Positions 8,350 through 17,029 of a DNA stretch of 64,000 nt are shown piece after piece. The stretch is from Pelosinus fermentans DSM 17108 (lineage in GTDB: Bacteria > Bacillota > Negativicutes > DSM-13327), in assembly GCF_000271485.2 (NCBI RefSeq), contig NZ_AKVN02000001.1, forward strand, positions 1,368,001 to 1,432,000, given 5' to 3'. The position numbers and the translations under genes are program-made. The notes beneath the pieces were generated by a model. It was not told the origin of the DNA. It made no database searches and was given only the letters and a program-made list of their open reading frames with translations. Position 1 is the first letter of the stretch. Each line of letters begins with the position of its first letter.

Positions 8350-9684
8350 ATGAGGGTAACAGTACCACAAAACAAAATGTTTGAGGCTTGGAACGCAAAA
8401 AAAATGGGATTGGGTTCGAATTTAACCCGAGAGCAAATTGCTCACTATCAATTGCATAAAGTACGGCAAACTATTAAGCTGGCCTACGGGAACAGTCCTT
8501 TTTACCGTAAGCTATTAAAAAATTTTGTCAGCAAAGAAATAAATTGTATGGAAGATTTGCAGCAAATTCCTTTTACTACTGCGGATCATCTCAGAGAACA
8601 GGCACGGCAGTTTCTCTGTGTATCCCAAAGTGATATCAGCCGAATTGTGACATCAGATAGTTCCGGGACAACAGGTGAGGCCAAACGCATATATTTTACC
8701 GATTTTGATCAAGAACTAACGATTGATTTCTTTCAACATGGCATGTCCACTTTTTTGAAAAGGGGGGATCGGGTACTGATTCTGCTGCCAGGTGAACGTG
8801 TCGGCAGTGTTGGTGATTTACTGATCAAGGCACTGGAGCGGGCAGGAGTGGTGCCTATTCTTCATGGTCTTGTGCAAAATATTCCTAAAACAGTAGAGTT
8901 TATGGTACAGGAAAGAATTGACTCCTTAGTTGGAATTCCGATACAAGTACTGGCATTAGCTCGCTATGCTGAAATGACAAAAAAAGCTATTCAGCTTAAG
9001 AGTGCACTGCTCAGCACGGATCATGTACCTGACGTGATTATTCAGGAATTGATCCGCGTGTGGGGCTGTCAGGTATTTGAACACTATGGCATGACTGAAA
9101 TGGGTTTGGGAGGCGGTCTGGACTGTGAAGCCCATGAGGGTTATCATCTGCGGGAAGCGGATTTGTATTTTGAAATCGTTGATCAAAGAGGAATACCAGT
9201 ACCTGATGGGCAGGAAGGGGAAGTTGTTTTTACCACGCTGACTAGACAGGGAATGCCGTTTATTCGTTATCGGACAGGGGATCTATCAAGGTTTCTTCCT
9301 GATCCCTGTTCTTGTGGTACCATACTTAAAAGATTAGAACGGATCATCAGAAGAAAGGATGGTCTGGTTTTTCTCAAAAGCAATACATTTTTCACCATGT
9401 CGGATCTGGATGAAAAAATATTTGCGGTGGATGGAGTAATTGATTTTACAGTTACTGTTGATAGTCTGCAGCAGGCAACACAACTGGATGTTTCTGTTTG
9501 GTTATTAGGTCAGTCTAATGAGGCTGCTGAGCGTGCACTTTGGGACGCACTGTATGGTGTGCCAGCGCTAGTTCAGGCAAGAAAAGCGGGGCAGCTCTCC
9601 GTAAGTGTAAAAATAATTTGCAGTAAAGATACTTTTTTTCCCAGTGCCCCTAAAAGAAGGATTATGGAGTTGAAAGACAGCTGA
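8350..9684 (+). CDS. AMP-dependent CoA ligase, phenylacetate-CoA ligase-like (DVU_1553-like)
   Basis: A 444-residue member of the adenylate-forming superfamily resembling phenylacetate-CoA ligases. The ATP-binding loop is TSDSSGTTGEAKRI near residue 102, the adenine motif EHYGMTEMG near 242 and the TGD motif (RYRTGDLSRF) near 313. It would activate a carboxylate as an acyl-AMP and then a thioester. The substrate is unknown, and the location between a radical SAM enzyme and a phosphatase argues against ordinary aromatic catabolism. It corresponds to the 'DVU_1553 family AMP-dependent CoA ligase'. The stop overlaps the next start (TGATG). Confidence 0.82.
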   Translation: MRVTVPQNKMFEAWNAKKMGLGSNLTREQIAHYQLHKVRQTIKLAYGNSPFYRKLLKNFVSKEINCMEDLQQIPFTTADHLREQARQFLCVSQSDISRIVTSDSSGTTGEAKRIYFTDFDQELTIDFFQHGMSTFLKRGDRVLILLPGERVGSVGDLLIKALERAGVVPILHGLVQNIPKTVEFMVQERIDSLVGIPIQVLALARYAEMTKKAIQLKSALLSTDHVPDVIIQELIRVWGCQVFEHYGMTEMGLGGGLDCEAHEGYHLREADLYFEIVDQRGIPVPDGQEGEVVFTTLTRQGMPFIRYRTGDLSRFLPDPCSCGTILKRLERIIRRKDGLVFLKSNTFFTMSDLDEKIFAVDGVIDFTVTVDSLQQATQLDVSVWLLGQSNEAAERALWDALYGVPALVQARKAGQLSVSVKIICSKDTFFPSAPKRRIMELKDS

Positions 9685-10295
9685 TGGAAAACAGGACGGT
9701 GTATTTGATTAGGCATGGAAAAATTAAATTGGAAGATAATCAGCGAAGGTATATTGGCCAACTCGATTTGCCATTAAGCCTGAAAGGCATACAGCAAGCT
9801 CAATGTTTAGAAACAATCTTAAAAGATATAGACATTGATAAGGTATACTGCAGTGATCTTTTACGTTCCCAGCAGACCGCTCAGATAATAGCTGGTAACA
9901 AAGCTATTCCAGTTATTGTGCGGAAAGATCTTAGGGAGATACATATGGGAAATTGGGAGGGGCGCACATTCTCTCATATTGTGAAGGAATATCCGGAGGA
10001 GTTTAAGGCGCGTGGAGCTGATATTGGCTATTACCGAGTGGCGGGGGGAGAAAGTTTTGCTGATTGTTACAAGCGTGTGATTGACGCGTTTCATGAGATT
10101 ATGAATTCTTCGTCAGGTACTATTTTGCTTGTCGGGCATGCTGGAGTCAATCGGCTGCTGCTGTGCTATGTACTAGGAATGCCTTTGGCAAACCTTTTTA
10201 GAATGAATCAAGATTATGGTTCTTTGAATATCATCACTACAAGGAAATCTGGCTGGCAGGTAAAGTTAGTAAATGAAACAACCTGCAGAGGATAA
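9684..10295 (+). CDS. Histidine phosphatase family protein (CobC-like)
   Basis: A 203-residue phosphoglycerate mutase-fold phosphatase. The catalytic RHG is in YLIRHGKIKLEDN, followed by the YIGQLDLPLSLKG and SDLLRSQQTAQI segments seen in alpha-ribazole phosphatases, with the second catalytic histidine in LVGHAGVNRLLL near residue 150. It is translationally coupled to the CoA ligase. Family members remove phosphate from nucleotide or sugar phosphates. In this operon the likely target is an intermediate of the accessory cofactor pathway (inferred). No B12 genes are nearby, so a cobC assignment is not justified. Confidence 0.82.
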   Translation: MENRTVYLIRHGKIKLEDNQRRYIGQLDLPLSLKGIQQAQCLETILKDIDIDKVYCSDLLRSQQTAQIIAGNKAIPVIVRKDLREIHMGNWEGRTFSHIVKEYPEEFKARGADIGYYRVAGGESFADCYKRVIDAFHEIMNSSSGTILLVGHAGVNRLLLCYVLGMPLANLFRMNQDYGSLNIITTRKSGWQVKLVNETTCRG

Positions 10296-10323
10296 GGATG
10301 CTTTTTTGAAGGGGGAATTTTTA

Positions 10324-10764
10324 ATGTCAGGGGATGTAGCTGCTCGTATAACTAAGCTGCATATGCAAGGATTTCACTGTAGTCAGATTATGATCATGTT
10401 AGGGCTAGAAGAGCAGAAAAAAAACAATCCTGATTTAATACGAGCAATGACGGGATTAGCTGGTGGATTAGGCTTTAGCGGCAAAAACTGTGGGACCTTA
10501 ACGGGGGCGGTTTGTTTATTAGGCTTGTATGGAGGGCGGGGAAGTCTGGAAGAGCGAGAGAGCCAACACTTAAATACTATGATTCAGGAATTGGTAGTAT
10601 GGTTTGAGGAGACATTTGCCAAAGAGTATGGCGGCATTGATTGTCAGCACATTATGAATAATGATCCTTGGAATCGCTTGACCCGCTGCCCGGATGTAGT
10701 GATAAAGACGTATTTAAAAGCTGCGGAAATTCTTGAGGATAATGGCTTCCTCTCAGGTTCCTAA
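10324..10764 (+). CDS. C-GCAxxG-C-C family redox protein (DVU_1555-like)
   Basis: A 147-residue protein of the C_GCAxxG_C_C family, recognised by spaced cysteines: FHCSQ, then GLAGGLGFSGKNCGTLTGA, AVCLL, DCQHI and RCPDV. The family is redox-related and often precedes or is fused to oxidoreductases; its cofactor is uncertain. The ATG at 10324 follows AAGGGGGAA; a longer reading from 10273 would overlap the phosphatase. It matches the DVU_1555 C-GCAxxG-C-C protein of the same accessory set. Its end overlaps the longer reading of moaA, so the two are likely cotranscribed. Confidence 0.75.
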   Translation: MSGDVAARITKLHMQGFHCSQIMIMLGLEEQKKNNPDLIRAMTGLAGGLGFSGKNCGTLTGAVCLLGLYGGRGSLEERESQHLNTMIQELVVWFEETFAKEYGGIDCQHIMNNDPWNRLTRCPDVVIKTYLKAAEILEDNGFLSGS

Positions 10765-10816
10765 CAATAGAAAGGTTAGAACCGTTAAAAATTCAACAGT
10801 GAGAGGAGTGAAAAAG

Positions 10817-11797
10817 ATGCAGGACAGTTTTGGTCGTGTCATTGACTATTTGCGAATTTCCATTACGGATCGTTGTAATTTTCGCTGCAGCTATTGTATG
10901 CCCCCAGAAGGCGTTCCTTTACTTGAGCACTCTGAAATATTGTCTTACGAAGAGTTGCTTCGTGTGATTCGGATATTGGGACAATATGGCGTGAATAAGA
11001 TTCGTATTACTGGTGGTGAGCCATTAATTCGCAAAGGGATAGTGGATTTCATTCGTGCTGTTAGAGAAATAGAAACGGTTGCGGATTTGGCAATGACAAC
11101 AAACGGCAGCTTACTTGCAAATAGAGCTTATCAGCTTAAAAAGGCTGGTTTAGATCGAGTAAATATCAGCATTGACACTCTTAATCCAAAAGAATTTTCC
11201 CGTATTACAGGTGGTGGCCAATTGTCAGATGTGGTACAAGGAATAAAAAGCGCTATGAATGCTGGCTTGGCTCCCATTAAGCTAAATGTAGTTGTGACGG
11301 AAGTTTTTTCCATGGAGGATCTGTCTTATTTCATAAAACAAACCTATGAGTTTCCTATTGCAGTACGATTTATTGAATACATGCCTGTTGGACGCTGCGG
11401 TGTGAAAGCAGGATCTAGTATTAAGGCAATAAAAAACAGCATCAATACAGCAGGGTATGGTATGTTGGAAAAAGCGTTCAGTATAAAGGGAAATGGACCC
11501 GCCTATTATTATCGACTGCCCCGGGCAATGGGGGTATTTGGCTTTATTACGCCTATGACAGAGCATTTTTGTCATACCTGCAACCGCATACGTTTGACAG
11601 CCGATGGGAAAATTAAACCTTGTTTACTTGCAAACCAAGAATTTGATATTAAGCATGCCTTACGCAGTGGTACGAGTGACAGTAAAGTCGCTGAGCTGTT
11701 TGTAAAAGCGCTGCAAGGCAAGCCCCTTCATCATATTTGGGGCAATGATCGAGAAGGGACGAATTTGTTGCGAAATATGTCCCAGGTGGGTGGCTAA
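10817..11797 (+). CDS. moaA: GTP 3',8-cyclase MoaA
   Basis: A 326-residue radical SAM enzyme that makes the first molybdopterin intermediate from GTP together with MoaC. The N-terminal cluster motif is CNFRCSYC, followed by ITGGEPLIRKG. The C-terminal substrate-binding cluster is CHTCNRIRLTADGKIKPC. The protein ends in Gly-Gly, the tail that completes the MoaA active site. The ATG at 10817 has GAGAGGAG upstream and gives the usual family length. Its place at the end of the Mo hydroxylase cluster suggests it boosts cofactor supply for that enzyme. moaC, moeA and mobB are not in the window. Confidence 0.95.
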   Translation: MQDSFGRVIDYLRISITDRCNFRCSYCMPPEGVPLLEHSEILSYEELLRVIRILGQYGVNKIRITGGEPLIRKGIVDFIRAVREIETVADLAMTTNGSLLANRAYQLKKAGLDRVNISIDTLNPKEFSRITGGGQLSDVVQGIKSAMNAGLAPIKLNVVVTEVFSMEDLSYFIKQTYEFPIAVRFIEYMPVGRCGVKAGSSIKAIKNSINTAGYGMLEKAFSIKGNGPAYYYRLPRAMGVFGFITPMTEHFCHTCNRIRLTADGKIKPCLLANQEFDIKHALRSGTSDSKVAELFVKALQGKPLHHIWGNDREGTNLLRNMSQVGG

Positions 11798-11854
11798 GGA
11801 TAATGCAAAAAAAATAGTTCAGCGATAGTATCTATCTCTAAGCCGCAGCATAAC

Positions 11855-11895
11855 AAAAAAACATCATTTATCTTAACAATAAATGATGTTTTTTG
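11855..11895 (+). terminator. Terminator of the moaA cluster
   Basis: An inverted repeat of about 15 bp (AAAACATCATTTA with TAAATGATGTTTT) flanked by A-run and T-run, 58 bases after the moaA stop codon. Typical Rho-independent form. Confidence 0.85.
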
Positions 11896-11944
11896 TAAGC
11901 ATAGAAAGTATAAGTTTTTAGGTGCGGAAAAGGTGAGATATTAT

Positions 11945-12036
11945 GAACCACGAAAAAATAAATAAAACCCCTTTGTGTCCTTTGCGTCTTTGTGGTTCCT
12001 TTTTTCGTTTTTATATGTTTAAAAGGACGCACAGCG
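11945..12036. repeat. Dispersed palindromic repeat, family A, with tail
   Basis: The right arm CTTTGTGTCCTTTGCGTCTT plus TGTGGTTC is intact; the left arm (GAACCACGAAAAA) is decayed. The segment that follows (TTTAAAAGGACGCACAGCG plus a T-run) recurs at 29637-29668. Other family A copies are at 24211, 30593 and 48128. Confidence 0.7.
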
Positions 12037-12039
12037 TTT

Positions 12040-12606
12040 TTATAGTTTATAAACAACCTTGCCTAGGACTTGATTCTTTGGTACAGGGCCGATATAGCGA
12101 CTGTCACTGCTGTTGTTACGATTATCGCCCATGACAAATACATGGTTTTCGGGAACGATTATCTTATTATCTGAAGTATAGCTCATGGGTTCTTTCGTAT
12201 ACGGTTCATCTAAGGCCATTCCATTTCGATAAACTTTATGGTCTTTAAATTCTAATGTATCACCTGGCTTGCCAATGACTCTTTTTACCCATACATGATG
12301 ATCAGGCTCAGTGATCAGTTTCGTCATTGTTAAATATGTATGCATAGGATCGATTAAATCGTCTTTCCAGGTCCTTTCTCGCTGTACACGGCTGTCGATG
12401 ATAATGATATCGCCGTATTCAGGCAATTGGCCTAAGGTATGAGGTATTTTAGAAACCAATAGATAGTTATTGCTTTGCAAGGTAGGTTCCATAGAACTGC
12501 CTTGAACCCTCGTAGGGTGGAACAAAAAGGCATTAATAAGCAATGCGCAGGTAAAGGCAATAACAATACTGTAGAGCCAGTCAAAAAGTTCTTCTTTTAT
12601 ATTCAT
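12040..12606 (-). CDS. lepB: Signal peptidase I
   Basis: A 188-residue type I signal peptidase that cuts signal peptides from exported proteins. One N-terminal membrane segment (WLYSIVIAFTCALLINAFLF) is followed by the catalytic serine in GSSMEPTL and the catalytic lysine in VKRVIGKPGD. The C-terminal box D (GDNRNNSSDSR) is present. The ATG at 12606 has AAGGAG 8-9 bases upstream; a longer open frame to 12690 lacks support. It is transcribed alone, opposite to moaA and to the following genes. Confidence 0.95.
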   Translation of the reverse strand: MNIKEELFDWLYSIVIAFTCALLINAFLFHPTRVQGSSMEPTLQSNNYLLVSKIPHTLGQLPEYGDIIIIDSRVQRERTWKDDLIDPMHTYLTMTKLITEPDHHVWVKRVIGKPGDTLEFKDHKVYRNGMALDEPYTKEPMSYTSDNKIIVPENHVFVMGDNRNNSSDSRYIGPVPKNQVLGKVVYKL

Positions 12607-12800
12607 AGAACTGCTCCTTATTTTGATAAGTATAGTAAAGTGATAATATACTGCTTGATCCAATAGCAAACAATCTATATAGCAACACAATACTACTATA
12701 GAATGTTACAAAAAACAATAGTAAGCAAAGAATCCTGCTGATTTTGTGAATTTTCAGTTAAATACTGTGATTTATAGATATGGACGATGTAGAGCAGGAA

Positions 12801-12893
12801 TGATATACTATAATAAATAAATAGCAAAGATGATGCTGAGATTTCATCAATAAAGCAATGGCGCTAAAGACGTAAGTTTTTAGTGCCATTTTT
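12801..12893 (+). ncRNA. Possible small RNA ending in a terminator hairpin
   Basis: The 12607-12960 gap has no gene. It holds an extended -10 like element (TGATATACT, 12801-12809, overlapping TATAAT at 12809) and, about 45 bases on, a 12-bp stem (AATGGCGCTAAA with TTTAGTGCCATT, one G-T pair) followed by TTT. Together these could make a transcript of about 80 bases. It could instead be a leader for the 12961 gene. Confidence 0.3.
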
Positions 12894-12960
12894 AAAAGAA
12901 ATACTCAGTGTAATCAAGAGAAATAAGTAGTTAAGTTTTTTTAGATTAAGGAGGAAAACT

Positions 12961-13308
12961 ATGTTTGCATTAAACTTTCAGTCATCACATCATGAGGAGC
13001 TGCTGCAGAATCGGGTTAAGAACTGTACTGTTCGACTAGGGGATTTAAGGGATGTCTATGCGGAGAATTCTTTAGTTTGGATCACTTTTGGCAAAAAATT
13101 AAGTCCGAGAAGAAAATTGTACCAAGCTATTATTGATAAGATACTGATAAAGAAATTTTCTCAATTAACTGCTGATGATTTAATACATCAAAATCCCACT
13201 ATCTCTACGACTGAGGAACTGATTAAATTTTTTGAAACCTTGTATTGTAAATCGATATCACCTAACGATATTGTAAGTGTTATTTACTTTTCAGAAGTAA
13301 CCGAGTGA
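12961..13308 (+). CDS. ASCH/PUA-like domain protein, hypothetical
   Basis: A 115-residue protein with the feel of an ASCH (PUA-fold) domain: NRVKNCTVRLGDLRDVY, then SLVWITFGKKLSPRRKLYQA and a closing strand DIVSVIYFSE. ASCH domains are thought to bind RNA or modified bases; no activity can be claimed here. The start has AAGGAGG 6 bases upstream. It stands alone with a perfect 20-bp terminator hairpin behind it. Confidence 0.65.
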   Translation: MFALNFQSSHHEELLQNRVKNCTVRLGDLRDVYAENSLVWITFGKKLSPRRKLYQAIIDKILIKKFSQLTADDLIHQNPTISTTEELIKFFETLYCKSISPNDIVSVIYFSEVTE

Positions 13309-13333
13309 GTAAAAGAGGTGGATTAAGGCAGGG

Positions 13334-13381
13334 AAAAGGTATCGTATTAAATGTCCAGAAGCATTTAATACGATACCTTTT
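13334..13381 (+). terminator. Perfect 20-bp hairpin terminator
   Basis: 13334-13353 pairs exactly with 13362-13381 around an 8-base loop, starting 25 bases after the stop codon. The right arm ends in CCTTTT followed by CTAAATTTT. Confidence 0.8.
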
Positions 13382-13453
13382 CTAAATTTTCCCCAGTCTC
13401 TTCCATTTGTGAAGGAGTTATCATTCTTTCGTTGAAAGAATGAAAGTGTAGCT

Positions 13454-13480
13454 AGAACCCTTAGTGTCCTTTGTGGTTCG
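13454..13480. repeat. Fragment of dispersed repeat family A
   Basis: Holds TTAGTGTCCTTTGTGGTTCG, a shortened right arm of the family A element. A separate 9-bp palindrome (CATTCTTTC with GAAAGAATG) lies just before it. The 13309-13528 gap otherwise holds only the terminator. Confidence 0.5.
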
Positions 13481-13528
13481 ATTGTTTTAAGTTCTATCCG
13501 GCTTTATTAAAAATAAGGAGGTCGAATC

Positions 13529-14518
13529 GTGAGTGTTTTAGTTTTAGGGGGAGCGGGATATATCGGTTCTCATGCAGTATATCAGTTAATTGAAAAAGGG
13601 TATGAGGTAATCGTGATTGACAACTTGCAGACTGGTCATGAACAGGCTGTTCATTCCAATGCAGCCTTTTACAAAGGGGATATTCGTGACAAAGAGTTTT
13701 TAAGACATGTATTTACCAAAGAGAGCATTCATGCTGTAATGCATTTTGCTGCTAGTTCCATGGTAGGAGAATCCATGGAGAAACCTCTTACATATTTTAA
13801 CAATAATGTATATGGAGCACAGATTTTGTTAGAAGTGATGAAAGAGTTTAACATTAAAAATATTGTTTTTTCTTCTACGGCAGCAACCTATGGTGAACCT
13901 AAGCAGGTACCTATTACAGAAGATATGGCGACGAATCCAACCAATCCTTATGGTGAAAGCAAACTGGTCATGGAAAAAATAATGAAATGGTGTGATGTTG
14001 CTTACGGGATTAAGTATGTATCCCTTCGATATTTTAACGTAGCAGGAGCCAGGCGAGATGGAAAAATCGGTGAAGATCATAAGATGGAAACCCATTTAAT
14101 ACCCCTTGTACTTCAGGTTGCATTAGGACAAAGAGAATGTATTACCATTTTTGGTGAAGACTATCCTACTGCGGATGGTACTTGCATTCGTGATTACATT
14201 CATGTGGAAGACTTAATAGAGGCCCATATTTTAGCCATGAATTACAGTATCAAAGAACAAAAGAGTAATATATTCAACCTTGGCAGCAGTCAAGGGTTCT
14301 CCGTTAAAGAAATTATAGAGGCAGCCAGAAATGTAACAAATCACCCCATTCCTGTGAAAATTGGTGAAAGAAGGGCAGGTGATCCGAGTACCTTAATTGC
14401 TTCTTCGCAAAAAGCGAAAGAAATATTAGGCTGGCAGCCAAAATGTACATCCGTTCAGGATATTATTGGAGATGCTTGGAATTGGCATCAACGTCATCCA
14501 TCTGGATATAATGGCTAA
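13529..14518 (+). CDS. galE: UDP-glucose 4-epimerase
   Basis: A 329-residue short-chain dehydrogenase that interconverts UDP-glucose and UDP-galactose with bound NAD. The NAD motif GGAGYIGSH is at the N-terminus. FSSTAATYGEP holds the catalytic serine/threonine and NPYGESKLVMEKIM holds the YxxxK pair. The GTG start follows AAGGAGGTCGAATC. It is directly upstream of galT, so the pair forms a Leloir-pathway operon that can feed galactose into glycolysis or supply UDP-galactose for surface sugars. Confidence 0.96.
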   Translation: MSVLVLGGAGYIGSHAVYQLIEKGYEVIVIDNLQTGHEQAVHSNAAFYKGDIRDKEFLRHVFTKESIHAVMHFAASSMVGESMEKPLTYFNNNVYGAQILLEVMKEFNIKNIVFSSTAATYGEPKQVPITEDMATNPTNPYGESKLVMEKIMKWCDVAYGIKYVSLRYFNVAGARRDGKIGEDHKMETHLIPLVLQVALGQRECITIFGEDYPTADGTCIRDYIHVEDLIEAHILAMNYSIKEQKSNIFNLGSSQGFSVKEIIEAARNVTNHPIPVKIGERRAGDPSTLIASSQKAKEILGWQPKCTSVQDIIGDAWNWHQRHPSGYNG

Positions 14519-14540
14519 ACAAAAGGTAAGGGAGATCGGT

Positions 14541-16034
14541 ATGAATATATCTCAAATAATCCAGCAACTAATTGATTGTGTGCTAACGTTGAGATTTATT
14601 GAACAAGAGGATGAAATCTATATAAGAAATCAAATCTTATATCTTCTTGATATTCATGAGTTTACGGTGACGGAGCAGAGTAAAGATGATGCGAGTATAC
14701 CTGACTTGTTAGAAAGATTAGTAGATTATGCATGTGAGAATGGCGTTATTAAAGATCTATTTGATGAAAAAGAAATACTAACCAGCAATATAATGAATTG
14801 TTTTATGCCAAAGCCCTCTACCGTAAACCAATATTTCTATGAGAAATATAAAAAAGATGCAAAGGCGGCCACCGATTATTTTTATCAATTGAGCAGAACT
14901 AGTAATTACATTCAGACCAAAAGAATTGCAAAGAACATGAATTATAAATATCCTACGGAGTACGGCGACATGGATATCACCATTAATTTGTCTAAGCCTG
15001 AAAAAAATCCCAAGGATATTATGCAAGAAAAGAGCATGAAAAGCACAAATTACCCTAAATGTTTATTATGTATTGAAAATGAGGGATATGCAGGAAGAAT
15101 TGGATATCCTGCTCGAGCCAATCATCGATTGATTCGCCTCACCTTAGAGGGTGAGCCCTGGTATCTGCAATATTCACCGTATGTTTATTATAATGAGCAC
15201 TGCATTGTGCTTTCTAAAGAACATCGTGATATGAAAATTGATCGCCAGGGATTCTTGCGTCTGGTATCTTTTGTGGAGCAGTTTCCCCACTATTTTGTCG
15301 GTTCTAATGCAGACTTGCCAATTGTAGGAGGATCTATTTTATCCCATGATCATTATCAAGGCGGCAGATATGAGTTTGCTATGGCAAAAGCAGCAGATGA
15401 GTATCGCTTTGCATTACAGCCCTTTCCCAATGTGAAAGGTGCAATTGTGAAATGGCCTATGTCTGTTATTCGTTTAAGAAGTGAAAAGGCTGAGGAGTTG
15501 GTAGCCGCTGCTGACTGTATTCTAGAGTCTTGGAGAGAATATGATGATCCAACTGCAGATATTTATGCATATACAGGAAAAACGCCGCATAATACGATTA
15601 CACCCATAGCCAGAAAGCGGCATAATGTACTGGAATTGGATCTTGTATTGCGAAATAATCGTATCAGTGACGAACATGTCTTAGGAATTTTTCATCCTCA
15701 CAGCGATGTGCAGCATATAAAAAAAGAGAATATTGGCTTAATTGAAGTGATGGGATTGGCAGTCTTGCCTGCAAGACTGATCCCTGAACTGCAGGAAGTA
15801 GAAAAGTACATACTCGGTAAGGAACATGAAATTGCGGAGTATCATAGAACCTGGGCAGAACAGCTGCGACAAAAATATAAAGAACAAGCTCATACAGAGA
15901 ATATTGGAGAAATTATCAAAAAAGAAGTTACGGTTAAATTTATGCGGGTTTTAGAAGATGCTGGCGTTTTCAAACGCAATGAGCAGGGAATGGCTGCTTT
16001 TAAAAGATTTATAAAACAAGTAAATTGTAAGTAA
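14541..16034 (+). CDS. galT: UDP-glucose--hexose-1-phosphate uridylyltransferase (class 2)
   Basis: A 497-residue protein matching the long Firmicute-type GalT. It transfers UMP between UDP-glucose and galactose 1-phosphate. Recognisable segments are TNYPKCLLCIENEGYAGRIG, PYVYYNEHCIVLSKEHR and GGSILSHDHYQGG, the last probably holding the nucleotidylated histidine region. The ATG at 14541 has AAGGGAGA upstream and lies 22 bases after galE; an upstream reading would overlap galE by 53 bases. A hairpin terminator follows. Confidence 0.94.
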   Translation: MNISQIIQQLIDCVLTLRFIEQEDEIYIRNQILYLLDIHEFTVTEQSKDDASIPDLLERLVDYACENGVIKDLFDEKEILTSNIMNCFMPKPSTVNQYFYEKYKKDAKAATDYFYQLSRTSNYIQTKRIAKNMNYKYPTEYGDMDITINLSKPEKNPKDIMQEKSMKSTNYPKCLLCIENEGYAGRIGYPARANHRLIRLTLEGEPWYLQYSPYVYYNEHCIVLSKEHRDMKIDRQGFLRLVSFVEQFPHYFVGSNADLPIVGGSILSHDHYQGGRYEFAMAKAADEYRFALQPFPNVKGAIVKWPMSVIRLRSEKAEELVAAADCILESWREYDDPTADIYAYTGKTPHNTITPIARKRHNVLELDLVLRNNRISDEHVLGIFHPHSDVQHIKKENIGLIEVMGLAVLPARLIPELQEVEKYILGKEHEIAEYHRTWAEQLRQKYKEQAHTENIGEIIKKEVTVKFMRVLEDAGVFKRNEQGMAAFKRFIKQVNCK

Positions 16035-16044
16035 CAAAATGCAG

Positions 16045-16086
16045 ATACTCCAAGGAGCATATAAATGGAGTATTTGTATTTTTTTC
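16045..16086 (+). terminator. Terminator of galE-galT
   Basis: A 7-bp stem (ATACTCC with GGAGTAT) with a 15-base loop followed by TTGTATTTTTTT, 10 bases after the galT stop codon. Confidence 0.75.
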
Positions 16087-16162
16087 CTGAGAATAGTTAG
16101 AATGCCTAAAAAAAAACAGTTAATACTATGGATAATAACCTCGTAAAAAGGAGGCAATCCAT

Positions 16163-17017
16163 ATGAAACATATGGCTCATAAACGTATTTTACATTTAAA
16201 AAGAAGATATAAGCATATTGCAGCAGCATTTGCTGGAGCAATTCTTATATCATCGGCGTTATTGCCTGGTATACCTGTTTCTACCGCCCATGCTGCAATG
16301 AAGTCGAATGTTGGCAATACCCGGAATACCAGTGTAGAAAAAATGGAAAATGAAAACCGCGTCAAGAGTTTCGAAGGGAAGAAAGGGAAAAGAAACACCA
16401 GTGAAATAAAAAATACCATTAGACAAAATCTTAGAATGAATAAAACTCTGCCCGGGACTTTTTCGCAGACAAACAAGCGAACTAATCCATCGAATCCTCC
16501 CGCTTCATCTTCCCAAGAAAAAAATGCCTCAATAAAGCCAGAGTTAGCAAATAAGCCAACCCCTAAGGAGGCATCTCCAACTGTTTCTCCTGAAACAAAG
16601 GAGAAGTCAGAAAAAACAAAAAAAGATTCGCAAAAGTCACAGGACAATTCTGTTTCTAAAGAAAATACGGAGAAAAAGCAATCGAAAAATGCACCCAGCA
16701 AATATGAAAAAGTCTTGGATATTAAAGCAACTGCCTATTCTCCCGGTCCTTTAGATAACGATCAATGGGGTGACAAAACCTATTTGGGAACAACCATTCG
16801 TCCAGGAGTTGTTGCTGTAGATCCAAAAGTGATTCCCTTGGGTTCACGTTTATATGTTGAGTATCCGGATGGACATGGTGAATATGCAGTAGCGGAAGAT
16901 ACTGGCGGCGCTATTAAAGGAAATCGCATTGATATTGCTATAATGAATCGGGACAAAGCCACTGAGTTTGGCATAAAACCAGTAAAAGTATATGTGGTAA
17001 ATACCCCAAAAGAATGA
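16163..17017 (+). CDS. Secreted 3D-domain protein
   Basis: A 284-residue exported protein. The N-terminus is basic and followed by a hydrophobic stretch (AAAFAGAILISSALLPG) ending in STAHA-A, a signal peptidase site. Residues about 50-185 are a low-complexity linker rich in Lys, Ser, Asn, Pro and Glu. The C-terminal about 95 residues form a 3D domain: ATAYSPGPLDNDQWG, GVVAVDPKVIPLGSRLYVE, and the three aspartates in AVAEDTGGAIKGNRIDI. Such domains occur in peptidoglycan lytic transglycosylases and resuscitation-type factors, so a cell-wall role is likely. AAAAGGAGG precedes the start. Confidence 0.9.
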   Translation: MKHMAHKRILHLKRRYKHIAAAFAGAILISSALLPGIPVSTAHAAMKSNVGNTRNTSVEKMENENRVKSFEGKKGKRNTSEIKNTIRQNLRMNKTLPGTFSQTNKRTNPSNPPASSSQEKNASIKPELANKPTPKEASPTVSPETKEKSEKTKKDSQKSQDNSVSKENTEKKQSKNAPSKYEKVLDIKATAYSPGPLDNDQWGDKTYLGTTIRPGVVAVDPKVIPLGSRLYVEYPDGHGEYAVAEDTGGAIKGNRIDIAIMNRDKATEFGIKPVKVYVVNTPKE

Positions 17018-17029
17018 GGATAAATACTA

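Noticed and set aside
9684-10295. cobC assignment for the histidine phosphatase
   Set aside because: Motifs are similar, but there are no cobalamin genes in the window.
16177-16701. Long Phe/Ser-rich frame opposite the 3D-domain gene
   Set aside because: It is the shadow of a Lys/Glu/Ser-rich linker on the other strand.
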